Assembly (NCBI GenBank): GCA_036971475.1
Contig: JBAIZL010000002.1
Location: 228,550,143-228,614,142 of the forward strand
DNA: 64,000 bases
Source: Prosapia bicincta
Taxonomy: Eukaryota > Arthropoda > Insecta > Hemiptera > Cercopidae
Direction: 5' to 3'
The position numbers were made by a program, and so were the translations under genes. This document shows, in pieces, positions 37,385 to 48,719 of the stretch. The notes below the pieces were generated by a model that worked only from the letters and a program-made list of their open reading frames with translations, was not told the origin of the DNA and did not search any database. Within the stretch, counting starts at the first letter, position 1; every line of letters begins with the position of its first letter.

Positions 37385-37927
37385 ATAGTCTATCCATTTT
37401 GGGACGGCGGGTAAAAGATTAAGTCACCGCCCGAGCTCCCAACAATAGCTTGGGTCAGGCGCTCGGCGGCCGGCCGCCCGCGCTAATGAGGCGTAAAAAG
37501 CACTCCACACCAAAATATTATCACATAAAAGTAAGCGTATTTTTTAATTTTTTATTACAGTTTTGATGTCTACGTGTGATTTCATGAAAAACTAGTCCAA
37601 ACACGACGGAGTTATGTCAATTAGTAAAATTAGTGGTTGCAAAAAATTGTATATGGCCTTATTTAACTTTTGTAACCACTAATTTTACTAATTGACATAA
37701 CTCCGTCGTGTTTGGACTAGTTTTTCATGAAATCACACGTAGACATCAAAGCTGTAATAAAAAATTAAAAAGTAGGCTTACTTTTATGTGATAATATTTT
37801 GGAGTGGAGTGCTTTTTACGCCTCATTAGCGCGGGCGGCCGGCCGCCGAGCGCCTGACCCAAGCTATTGTTGGGAGCTCGGGCGGTGACTTAATCTTTTA
37901 CCCGCCGTCCCAAAATGGATAGACTAT
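37385..37927. mobile_element. 543-bp near-perfect palindrome (foldback element) in satellite
   Basis: From atagtctatccattttggga at 37385 to its reverse complement ending at 37927, the sequence reads the same on both strands around a centre at ggcc (37655-37658). Arms are about 271 bp with almost no spacer. The arms differ at a few positions, for example cactccacaccaaa on the left against cactccactccaaa on the reverse complement of the right, and more near the centre. GC-rich words such as cggcggccggccgcc and AT-rich parts alternate, unlike the satellite. There is no coding capacity. Satellite of the same orientation resumes on both sides. A TA or TTA target duplication is possible but not distinguishable. 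Confidence 0.9.
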
Positions 37928-39397
37928 AGCGATGACGCATATAGTCTCGATGTTTAGGACCGACTAATAATTCCGACATTAGCGACGACGCATTTTCCCG
38001 ACTAATTATTCTGACATTACCGCCGGCGCGTAAACTCGACGCGACGTTTAGCACCGTCTAATGATTGCGACATCAGCGATGATGCATAGTCCCGACGTTT
38101 ATCCCCGACTAATAATTCCGACATTAGCGCCGAAGCATAATCCCGATGTTTAGGACCGACTAATAATTCCGACATTAGCGACGACGCATTGGCCCGACTA
38201 ATTATTGTGACATTACCGCCGGCGCGTAAACCCGTCGCGACGTTTAGCACCGTCTAATGATTGCGACATCAGCGATGACGCATAGTCCCGACGTTTATCC
38301 CCGACTAATAATTCCGACATTAGCGCCGAAGCATAATCCCGATGTTTAGGACCGACTAATAATCCCGACATTAGCGACGACGCATTATCATCGACTAATA
38401 ATTCCGACATTAGCGCCGAAGCATAATCCCGATGTTTAGGACCGACTAATAATCCCGACATTAGCGACGACGCATTATCATCGACTAATAATTCCGACAT
38501 TAGCGCCGAAGCATAATCCCGATGTTTAGGACCGACTAATAATTCCGACATTAGCGACGACGCATTATCATCGACTAATAATTCCGACATTAGCGCCGAA
38601 GCATAATCCCGATGTTTAGGACCGACTAATAATCCCGACATTAGCGACGACGCATTATCATCGACTAATAATTCCGACATTAGCGCCGACGCATTATCAT
38701 CGACTAATAATTCCGACATTAGCGCCGAAGCATAATCCCGATGTTTAGGACCGACTAATAATCCCGACATTAGCGACGACGCATTATCATCGACTAATAA
38801 TTCCGACATTAGCGCCGAAGCATAATCCCGATGTTTAGGACCGACTAATAATCCCGACATTAGCGACGACGCATTATCATCGACTAATAATTCCGACATT
38901 AGCGCCGAAGCATAATCCCGATGTTTAGGACCGACTAATAATCCCGACATTAGCGACGACGCATTATCATCGACTAATAATTCCGACATTAGCGCCGAAG
39001 CATAATCCCGATGTTTAGGACCGACTAATAATCCCGACATTAGCGACGACGCATTATCATCGACTAATAATTCCGACATTAGCGCCGAAGCATAATCCCG
39101 ATGTTTAGGACCGACTAATAATCCCGACATTAGCGACGACGCATTATCATCGACTAATAATTCCGACATTAGCGCCGAAGCATAATCCCGATGTTTAGGA
39201 CCGACTAATAATCCCGACATTAGCGACGACGCATTATCATCGACTAATTATTCCGACATTAGCGCCGAAGCATAATCCCGATGTTTAGGACCGACTAATA
39301 ATCCCGACATTTGCGACGACGCATTATCATCGACTAATTATTCCGACATTAGTGCCGATGCATAATCCCGATGTTTAGGACCGACTAATAATTCCGA
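37928..39397. repeat. Satellite array, 90-bp and ~195-bp variants
   Basis: From 37928 to about 38380 the period is about 195 bp (gcgcgtaaactcgacgcgac near 38027, related phrase near 38222). From about 38380 it is a very uniform 90-bp unit containing cgccgaagcataatcccgat, gtttaggaccgactaataat and acgacgcattatcatcgac. There are about 11 copies, with one short extra half-unit near 38665-38705. Because 90 is divisible by three and the unit lacks minus-strand stops, a 335-codon open frame (38213-39220, minus) with a 30-residue repeat results. This is judged non-coding. Confidence 0.95.
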
Positions 39398-40301
39398 ATA
39401 TACGACAGATGTGCCCAGCGACACTTGTGACCATGATGAAATATGCGACAGTTGTGACCAAGCCACCCCAAATATACCATGGATTGGGAGACCCACATTA
39501 TTTCCTGCATTAGGTATGATTATAGCCTCTCTGATTCCCATCACACTTTGCCCAGGCTTTGGACTGGCTAAGTGATAGAAAACAAGTTTCACCATTACTT
39601 AGAAACACAAGTCAGTTTTCTATAATTTAGGCGTGTTTAAAATCAGCTATAAGCTTCGTCATTTTTATATTTGTTTTTTTATATCATAGTTTAACATGTC
39701 AATTTCTTTTTTTTGTATTTTAATTTTTGTATTTTTTTTTGTTTTTTTAAATGAATTTCCTACTATTTACAAATATCGTCATTACTTTTATCATTATCCA
39801 GTTTGTGCTCAGTCTAATTTTTGTAAGTAGGACATAGTTAAAACTAATGTTCTTATGTCACCATTTTGTTCATAAGTCTTGAATGTTTTGTTAATGCCCT
39901 CGTCCAGTCTTATATAAGTGGATTTTCTCCTCTTCCCTCCAAGGTTCAACTGTAGCGTCAAGTATGCGCGGGCTGCATTTTCCGCTTCAGATTTCAAACA
40001 GCTAATCAATTTTTTGATTCTAGGATTTGTTTTCCGAAGGGTGTTGTTTAGCCTGTTGTTCCATCCTTCAACAGCATTAGTTGTTCTATGGCGTCTGTTG
40101 TGGCAGTTCCATAGTTCAATAGGAATACTAATTAACACCAAGACAGCCAGGAGAAAGTGTCAAGTGACTGGGGCATTCGGCTTAGCAGCGTGTCAGGGTG
40201 AGAGTTGGGATTCCCAGTGTATCTTCCCCCCACCCCTTGAACCAATGTGGTCACAAATGTCGCTGGGCACAAGTGTCGCTGGTCACATCTGACGCGACAC
40301 C
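39398..40301 (-). mobile_element. MULE-type DNA transposon, 904 bp, in satellite
   Basis: The ends are inverted repeats. On the left, cagatgtgcccagcgacact is followed by tgtgacca. The reverse complement of the right reads cagatgtgaccagcgacact followed by tgtgcccagcgac. AATAATTCCGA flanks the element on both sides (39387-39397 and 40302-40312), consistent with a 9-11 bp target duplication of Mutator-like elements. That word is also part of every satellite unit, so the duplication alone is weak evidence. The minus strand encodes the C-terminal part of a transposase (39809-40141). The element is internally deleted. Confidence 0.75.
39809..40141 (-). pseudogene. MULE transposase, C-terminal fragment
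   Basis: The frame reads ELWNCHNRRHRTTNAVEGWN, NRLNNTLRKTNPRIKKLI, then an alpha-helical EAENAARAYLTLQLNLGG-KRRK stretch and a stop near 39809. R-T-N-x-x-E-G-W-x-x-R-L-N is the signature of the region after the DDE domain in insect MULE/FLYWCH-associated transposases, which usually continues into a long helical tail. The catalytic domain and the N-terminal zinc-finger part are absent. The open length of about 110 residues compares with several hundred for an intact protein. It cannot encode an active enzyme. Confidence 0.7.
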
Positions 40302-40430
40302 AATAATTCCGACATTAGCGACGACGCATTATCATCGACTAATTATTCCGACATTAGTGCCGATGCATAGTGCTCACATTTAGTACAGACTATGTTATAT
40401 ATAGTACGACGGCGTTATGGCCGACTAAGT
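40302..40430. repeat. Right end of the satellite array
   Basis: After the MULE element about one 90-bp unit resumes (cattatcatcgactaattat, then gtgccgatgcatagtgctc). It decays by about 40430, where words such as tacgacggcgttatggccga are the last resemblance. Confidence 0.8.
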
Positions 40431-42457
40431 ATTTTTGTTCGTATTGAATAGGTATAGTGTTTTTGTGTTAACAATTTTTGTCTATTAATGATGGTTCGTT
40501 TAATTGTTCGAATGATAAGGCTCGGATAATTCACGAAATAATGTAAAATGACGATTATTATCAACTCAAACTCTATCTAGCACTATTTTGTACTTAAAAT
40601 TAGACAAATTTGTGTAAAGCACAAAGATTTTTAAAAAAAATCCGGCATTAGGTCAACAAATTATTTTATAGGCTTGTACAGAAGGGGTTACAAAGTCCGT
40701 TAAAGAGAAAACTCTTTTACAGTGTTTAAAAGAACGCGTTTACAAAATCAAATTTAGGGAAACATCTTTATTAGTTTGATGAACGAGTTCCTAAAGTCAA
40801 TTGGAGAAAACATATGATAGGAGTTTCACAGAGCGAGTTTACAAAGCTTGTAACAAGGAGAAGTATAAAATCCAGCATTTATTTCTTTATTAACATAGTC
40901 CATGGCAAATAGTAGAGAAGGAAACATGATGTTCTGGAGACGATTTTGATTCATTTAAAGTGAAGGTTTTAATTTTAAAAAACTTATCTTGGAAAAGTTC
41001 ATTCTGTAAGTTCAGGTTGATAAGGAATTAAAGAGAATTTCGTTAAAAATGTTTAAATCAGTTAATGGAAGATCATTGGACTTCATTTAATCATTAAGTA
41101 ATTTCAGGATATTCTTTGTAGGGTAATTTGAAAATTTACTTAACAAACATGAATGTTGCTTTAAACACTTCAAATCAAAAGTTTTGTATTTTTTTCAGGA
41201 CTTTTAGCTGCATTTCATTTTAAAAAGAATTAATAACTTTTTCAAACTTTGTTTTTAAATATAGGCGTTTCTTCTTTCAAGTAAAGGTTCAATGAAAGAA
41301 TGTAATCCTTTTCACCTTTTCCTACATAAACGCCAATTCAGGCTTTACTTCTCCAAATTTTTCTAAAAGTTCCCTTTTCCGTTTAGACCCTAGGATGGCG
41401 AGACGGTTGAGAGGAGAGACAGACAGACAGATCGTACCCCTTTAGTGAGAATTTATTTTTCTGGACTTTACAACCAAGTAGCAAAACTTTTCTTGATCTT
41501 AAATGATTTCTTCTGCAACATTTGATTTTCGATTGAATCAGTTGACAAATTATTTAGGTTGTAAAACAATTTATTTACTGTTTTTAATAGATTACTGGAC
41601 TTCTGTTGTACAATAAGATAAGATCTTTCTTAATTATTCAAGCTCTTCTTGTCTCTTATTATTGGTATGACCCAATGAGGGATCTGACTCTGTTTATAAC
41701 AAATACAGAGTTCCAATTTGAACAAGTTATTTAATACTACATAATGTTAAAAAATGTATAACTTAGAAACTGTAAATGAAGTAACTCTTGAATTTTGTAG
41801 TCCATTACGTTCGTGAATCTTATTAATCACTTAAACAATAATTTATGACTATCCGAACTTTTATGAAGTAACAATGTTATCTTGTATTTTGTTTTCAAGT
41901 TGCTGAATTTAAAAATTAAGGGTAAATTTTAAATAAATTTAATTATATTTTGTTCTCCACCACATTTGGACAATCTTTTAAGTTGAAAATTTATAATATC
42001 ACAACTTTCATGAACTTATAACTGAAGTAAATTTTAGGAATATACTTTGAAGATATTTTCAAGTGAGTTTTGAAATTAAATTCAAAATATCAAGTAGTTA
42101 ATTTTGAGTCCCAATAAGTACTTCAAAATGCAATGGCTATGTATTCATCAGTTACATAAGATATATTCATATGATATTAAACTGTTAGTGTAGTTGTAAA
42201 ATGACACTAAATCAATAATTATATTTAAATTCAAGTTTTATTATTTATGCTTAAACTTCATAAGAAAATCTAGGTTAAGTGTTATTGCTCATTAATCTAA
42301 CAACAAGAACACAAGAAAATATTTCAATATGTATATAAGTTCTTGAATTTTGTAGTCCACTATGTTCCGTGAAGCTTAATTAATCATATAATGTATATAA
42401 GCTGTTAACCAAATGTGAGAAAAATTTTGTAAATGTAAATTTTTTATTATAGCATTG
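40431..42457. other. AT-rich stretch with weak duplicated motif
   Basis: There is no gene. A motif containing cttgaattttgtagtcca occurs at about 41790 and again at about 42343, with a looser inverted relative near 43380. A short (GACA)n run lies near 41419-41432. Confidence 0.3.
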
Positions 42458-42465
42458 GTTATAAT

Positions 42466-43017
42466 CAGTTGCGTAACCAGGACAATGTATTTTGGGGATG
42501 GGCATAACCTGGGGGAAAATTTTGAACGTTTATGTCTCTAAAAGTCATATTTTATGCTCTTTAGACACTTAAAATCAGACAATTATTGGGTCATCATGAA
42601 GCTGTTTTGCTAAGCCATACTAGGATATAAAATATATTTTCTAAAAATTTAATAAAACTGTGAAATTGTTAATTGTCTATTGGTCTAGGGAAAACAAATA
42701 TAAGCCTATCTTAAATTACCAAATGCATTTTCTCTTGGAACAGTTTGGGAATAAATAATTGTCACAGAATGGTAAAGTATAAAGAGGACATGAAGATTTG
42801 TTACCAACTTCTTTTTATACTATTTCCAATTTATTCTTCCAGATATCAACTGCATGTTGATGTATCTGTCAATTTGTGGAAAGTTGATTGTTTTTCAAAG
42901 ATACTTTGAAGATGTCCAATTTTTAGAGTAGAATAAATTTGTTTTATAGGTTATTTTTCTGCTAAAATCAATTGGTTTGGCGAAGGGAACCTGTGCCCAC
43001 CCCTGGCTACCCTCCTG
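42466..43017. mobile_element. hAT-type MITE, 552 bp
   Basis: The left end CAGTTGCGTAACCAGG (42466) and the right end CCTGGCTACCCTCCTG (to 43017) are imperfect inverted repeats, with further matching of ggatgggcataacctggggg to the right subterminal region. The 8-bp duplication GTTATAAT flanks both sides (42458-42465 and 43018-43025). Ends beginning CAG and an 8-bp duplication are hallmarks of hAT elements. There is no reading frame, so it is non-autonomous. Possible single ends of the same family lie at 11691 and 16742. Confidence 0.9.
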
Positions 43018-43025
43018 GTTATAAT

Positions 43026-44290
43026 CTATGTTCAAAATGAGAATATATTGAAAATATTCCAGTACCTGTATAGGTCTTGAAAACCAAATAAAGGAACAAA
43101 TATTTACAGAAATATTTTTAAAAAATAAATAATCACTAGGGATATAATCACTGTTGGAATTGAAGTTGAAATATTGATTAGTAAATGTCTGTATAAGTTG
43201 AATCCTTGAACAATGAGATTATTTGATTTATTAATAACTTTACATTAGTTTACAACTATCTGAACTTTAATATTTTATAAAAACTTACTGAAACATAACG
43301 TTTTCAATCACTTGTGGCGATCTTCATCAATGTCTCAATTTAAAGTTATTAATTAAGTTCCACCAAACTTAATTTTTTTACAAAATTCAAGAGTATTTTA
43401 TTTAATAGTAACCCGGATTAGGACATCGAAAATTAAAATAATCCTTGTCGTTTATATTATATACTGTTCTTGTTTCCCTGATTATTTTTCACAAAGAATA
43501 GCTTCTCAAATTAAAGACTAAATACATTTTTTGAATACAAATTAATTAGAAAACAGAACCCTTTTAAAATCAATATTTTTTCAGATCTAAAATTTCTAAA
43601 TTTATTATTACGAAAATCGAACATATGAATACAACAATAAATACAAATTTAAAAATTGGGGAAAACAAATAAAATTTTTGGTTTTGAAGTAATTTATATT
43701 GTACCAGTTTTGATCTTATTTTTGTACAATAATTTTAAATTTGATTCTGAAAAAAATTGCAACGTAATCAACTCTAAAGAATTGTAAAAATGCAAGTGTA
43801 ATTTTTTTTCGTAGAAATAAATTAAGATGTAAAAGGTTTAATAATAAAATTGTTATTGGATTGTAAGTCTGTTAAAATCAACAGGGAATTGGAAGTTAAC
43901 TTAGTAACTTACTCCTAAAATAATGACTGCTTTAAAGTAAAAAGGACAAAGCAAGTCATAAGAGCAATTGAAAAACTTATATTGGCTCTAGGAGAAATCA
44001 ATCAATTATTAAAACAAATAATTATATTAAACCTATTGTACAGTTATTGAATAATTGTAAGTGGTGCTACAAAAATTGTAAATTTAATAGCTACTGAAAT
44101 ATCACAATTATATAAGTAGTTGTTTTGAGTATATCCATATTTTGTAGTGAATTTTATTATTTCTTACTTTACTTACAGTAATAGATATATACTGACTTGA
44201 AAATTAAAAAAATTTTTTGTAGTTTAGTTTATTTATTTAATTTATAAAAACCTTTCAAGTAATAATTGTCCCGAAACTATAATTTACAGC
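43026..44290. other. Featureless AT-rich stretch
   Basis: No gene or clear repeat. A motif with tcacttgtggcgatcttcat near 43310 is richer in G and C than its surroundings. Confidence 0.3.
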
Positions 44291-44325
44291 ATTGCTGTAA
44301 AAGACAGGAAGAGCGTTTGTAAGAG

Positions 44326-44452
44326 CCAATAACATTGCTTTGCGCCTTGAACGAAGCAACGTCATTGGCGAATCATTTGGAACCTTCTAGAAGCGTCGTT
44401 AGCGTTCTGGGCTGTTTAACAAAACCATCTGACAACCGGAAAAACGTCCAAT
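44326..44452 (+). promoter_or_regulatory. Candidate Hsc70 promoter with heat-shock element
   Basis: In an AT-rich setting this short segment is richer in CpG. It holds a perfect three-unit heat-shock element, GAAccTTCtaGAA at 44380-44392, which is the binding site for the HSF trimer. CCAAT boxes are at 44326-44330 and 44448-44452, and an inverted one (ATTGG) is at 44364-44368. No convincing TATA box was seen. It lies 4.8 kb upstream of the Hsc70 start codon and on the right side for that gene. CCAAT plus HSE is a usual combination for HSP70-family promoters. Assignment to Hsc70 is inference. Confidence 0.5.
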
Positions 44453-44454
44453 TT

Positions 44455-44540
44455 GGCCTTAAGTATCATAGAGGAAAGGACGTCGTTGACGTTACACGAA
44501 AGAGGATTAAGTGTTGTCTGTATTAACTACTAAACCAAAG
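44455..44540 (+). other. Candidate Hsc70 5' UTR exon 1
   Basis: Downstream of the promoter-like elements the CpG-bearing sequence continues to accaaag|gtattt, a usable splice donor with GT at 44541-44542. Joining it to the acceptor before 49225 would give a 5' UTR of roughly 100 bases. Many insect Hsc70 genes have a non-coding first exon. The transcription start is not defined. The open frame across this segment (44335-44526) is considered chance. Confidence 0.4.
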
Positions 44541-45529
44541 GTATTTATGGGAATAATATAGATTATTTTGTAACGGTATATAATTTTAATTTGTAATTTA
44601 ATATTTAGTCAATTTTGATTAAATATAGAATTAGTAATTTTCTCAAATTTGAAGTTGGTGCATCACGTTTTGAAATTGTCAACAGTAAAGGTATTTACAA
44701 AACCATTTATACACTTGGTAACAATAGTTCAGTTAATTAACAGTCTGAAAATTTATTTATATACAGCTTATCGTAGGCGTAATACATTCTCTTCTTTCAT
44801 GCCTTGTAACCTTATATGGCGTTTGTGTTGTTACCTTATCTTACTTTTCTCTTAGAATCTAGTACTTTAGGGAAGACTAAATTTTTGTTATTCCTTGTTC
44901 TATCTTTGTAAGTGTAAGTAATAATCGGTGATAAAGGTCAGAAAACGTATTGAATTTCTAGATGGACATTTAAGGCTTAGTTCAACTACTTCCGGTTATG
45001 ACTCGGAAAAAATGTGGTCGGCCGTGTTTCATATGACAAATATTTTGATAATTTTAGCTTTTAATAATGCTTATATATTAACTGTAGGTTGCAAATACGG
45101 GTTTTTATTTTTAAAAGTTTCTCATCATAAGTTGGACCTTTGAATTTAGGTTAGGTAGTAAATTACATTACACATGCACGAGTCACCATGTGGATATGAA
45201 ACAAAAGACATCTATTATTGCTTGGAATGTTAACATAAATAACATGCATGAGGAAAAATTTCGAATTTGGCTAATCCTTTTGCAAATACAAGGAATTTTT
45301 AGGGTGTAGGTATAGTTTCAAGCTTTTCCATTAGGTGACTTGTACATCAAAATTTCCGGAAGAAAAATTTTGCAATGCGATTTGAAATTCTGTAATTATT
45401 CCTTTGGCCACGAAATTGTGTTGCACCGCCCGATTGCAGGAACTAGTAACGAATACAAAATACTTCCACTCACATCCCAAAAATTCTAAATTTTTGAGAA
45501 CCCATATTCTACATCTCTACAGGGCACTT

Positions 45530-48450
45530 AAAACCTTGCTAATTGGGAAATTGTTTAACACCACCAAATAGGATATCCACAAGAATATTTTTTTATTGAC
45601 CTAGGAAAGTTACTTTTTTAAATTTAAAGTAGGGTAAAAAATTCTGCACGGATGTATAAGTTGTGAATGGGCGCGGAGTGATACAAATGCTTCGTGATGT
45701 CACAACTGTATTTTGTGTTTAAGCAATCTAAACTTAGTAAAAATGCAGAAGCTCGGCGCCATACGATATTTTGGGAAATGGGTTAACACCACCAAATAGG
45801 ACGATATCCATAAGAATTTTTTTTAAAAGGTTGCGTGATGTACCGTGGTCGATGCGTACAACCTTATGCGCAGCTCTGTGACGTAAGTATCACTCCGCGC
45901 CTATTCACAACTTCTACATCCGCGCTGAATTTATTACCCTACTTTAAATTGAGAAAAAGTAACTTTCCTACTTCAATTAAAAAAAATTCTTGTGGATATC
46001 GTCCAATTTGGCGGATTTGAACATTGGTGGATTTGATATCCAAAATTATTTTTTTAATTGAAGTAGTAAAGTTACTTTTTTCAATTTAAAGTGGGGTAAT
46101 AAATTCAGCGCTTATGTAGAAGTTGTGAATGGGCGCGGAGTGATACTTACGTTACAGTGCTGCGCATAAGGTTGTACGCATCGACCACGGTACGTCACGC
46201 AACCTTACGTGTGTAATTTGAGAAACAACTTCTCCAATTAAGATAGATTTGGTTTTAAATTTATACAGTACTGTATACCTATATTAAAATATACCTAAAA
46301 AGTGTCAAGTCAGGTTAGATTTGGTTAAATGCTAAAGCTCTGCCACCTACGATATTTTGGGGAATTGTTCAACACCACCAAATAGGACGATATCCACAAG
46401 ATTTTTTTTTATTGACCTAGGAAAGTTACTTTAAAAAAATTTAAAGTAGGGTAAAAAAATTCAGCCCTGATGTAGAAGTTGTGAATGGGCGCGGAGTGAT
46501 ACAAATGCTGCGTGATGTCACAACTGTATTTAGTGTTTTAGCAATCTAAACTTCATGTAACAAAAACAAGTCTTAAAGCTATATTGATAACTATTATTTT
46601 CGCCAAACAAGGTGATACTGAACAAGGTTATATTGAAATATACCTATGAAGTATCCATTCAGGATAGATTTGGTTCTAATTGTATAAATGTAACCCATTT
46701 AGGTAATGTATAAAATTAAAACTAAATCTAACTTGACTGCACACTTTTTAGGTATATTTTAATATAGGTATACAGTAATGTATAAATTAAAAACCAAATC
46801 TATCTTAACTGGAGACTTTATAAGTATATTTTATACGCATTCCATTGCGTTTTTACTTTTTGAAACATTTTGCTAGTTGAATCGGTTAAAATGCTGAAGC
46901 TCTGCCACCTCCGATATTTTGAGAAATTATTAAACACCACCAATAGGACGATATCCACAAGAACTTTCTTTTTATTGACCTCGGAAAGTTACTTTTTTCA
47001 ATTTAAAGTAGGGTAAAAATTCAGCGCTGATGTTCAATTTAAAGTAGGGTAAAAATTCAGCGCTGATGTAGAAGTTGTGAATGGGCGCGGAGTAAGACAA
47101 AATGTTTCGTTACGTAACAGTGCTGCGCATATGGTGGTACGCATCGGCTGCGGTATGCCACGCAACCTCACTTGTGGATATTTGAGAAACGTTTTGGCTT
47201 GATTTTTATACATATATTTGAATATACTTATAAAGTCTCCAGTTAAGATAGATTTGGTTTTAAATTTATACAATACTGTATACCTATACTAAAAAATATA
47301 CCTAAAAGTGTTATACCAAAAATATTTGGTGCTGTTGAACAATTTCCCAAAATATCGTATGGCGCCGAGCTTCAGCATTTTTACCGTAATTGTATTTTGA
47401 ACCACCTGAGATTTAAATAAAATAATTGTTCAAAAACACGCCCTACGATGATATGTACAAGAGTTTTTTAAAAAATTTGATAATTATTTATTATGTTGGA
47501 CACCTACGATATTTTGAATTATTGTTCAAAACCACCAAAAAAGGCGATATCCACAAAAATTCTTTTTGAGGAAAGTTACTTTTTTTTTGAATCAAAAGTA
47601 GGGGAAATTTTTTTCGGCAGAGGCGCAAGTTGTGAATAGGCGCGGAGTGATACGTACGTTTCCTATTGTCAGTCTGCTGTGACATTACACGAACTCTACG
47701 CTGCAAAACTATTTACCAGGACCAAACATCACTTACAGACACTATTTCAAAACTTGAAATCTCAAAATTTAACTTTTGGTTATAATTTTATACATGACTA
47801 TATACCTACATTAAAATATACCTACGAAGTATCTAGTAAGGATAGATTTGGTTATAATTTTATTCAACATTATTATCTACCTATATTAAAGTATACCTAT
47901 GAAGTATCCAGTCAGGATAGATTTGGTTGAAATTATCTGCATCGGCAATATTTACCAAAATACAACCAAATCCATCCTGACTTGATACTCCATAGGTATA
48001 CCTTAATACAGGTAGATAGTAATGTTAGATAAAATTATTACCAAATCTATCCTGACTGGATCCTTTGTAGGTATATTTCAATATAGGTAGATAGCAATAT
48101 TGAATAAAAGGTAATTGTTATTTTGGCCACCTACGATATTTTGGAATATTGTTCAAAACCACAAAAAAGACGATATCCACACGAAATAATTAGTGAAAGC
48201 ATAAAAATTAGTGCAAAATGTTTTCTTCTCTGATTCACAAGATAGGTTTCAATGTAGAGTTCACGTGATGTCACAACAGTCTTATCACTCCGCGCCTATT
48301 CACAACTTATGCCTCCGCCAAAAAAAATTTCCCTCACTTTTCCTTACAAAAAAGTCTTCCCTCTATGAAAAAAATTTTTTTTCGTGGATATCGTCATTTT
48401 TGGTGGTTTTGAACAATAATCCAAAATGTCGTAGGTGTCCGACGTAATAA
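45530..48450. repeat. Nest of direct and inverted MITE copies
   Basis: Three motifs recur in both orientations. Motif 1, tgggcgcggagtgatac, is at about 45667, 46132, 46487, 47081 and 47638, and is inverted at about 45888 and 48284. Motif 2, aggacgatatccacaag with ccaccaaa, is at about 45564, 45788, 46380, 46942, 47535 and 48160, and inverted at about 45990 and 48390. Motif 3, aggatagatttggtt with an upstream atacctatgaagtatc, is at about 46310, 46670, 47840 and 47920, and inverted at about 46720, 46800, 47970 and 48040. The alternating order suggests repeated insertion and local rearrangement of one or two palindromic MITE families. No transposase is present. Confidence 0.75.
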
Positions 48451-48599
48451 ACAATTTTCAAAAATTTACACAGTATGTCAATTTAAATTTGTTTAAAGTC
48501 TATTACAATGTGTGACAATGTTTGTTTGGTGTAAATAAACTCCTCTGCTACATTTATTGTTTTTGGGCCACGTGCTACCGATCCACATTCTGTTTTAGC

Positions 48600-48719
48600 C
48601 ACCAGACGATATTACGTGGTCTATGCATAGGCGTATGTCTGGTATTCTCCGCAAGTCGCAGCGTCGTAATTTGTCGTATTTTGTGTTGGCATTGTGATTG
48701 CTATAGTTGTTTACTGTTT
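48600..48719 (+). other. Alternative Hsc70 first exon candidate
   Basis: A CpG-bearing segment (ccgcaagtcgcagcgtcgta at about 48650) ends at a consensus donor, tttac|GTGAGT, at 48719/48720, only about 500 bp before the acceptor at 49224. This would give a conventional short 5' UTR intron. No heat-shock element or CCAAT box was seen just upstream. It competes with, or could supplement, the exon candidate at 44455-44540. Confidence 0.3.

Noticed and set aside
38213..39220. 335-residue repetitive protein on the minus strand
   Set aside because: It is a direct consequence of a 90-bp satellite without stops in one frame; there is no promoter, codon bias or known domain.
33171..40430. CRISPR array
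   Set aside because: The units are contiguous satellite monomers with no unique spacers, in a eukaryotic context with no cas genes.
44335..44526. 63-codon frame in the putative promoter and first exon
   Set aside because: It overlaps the heat-shock element and ends without a recognisable domain.
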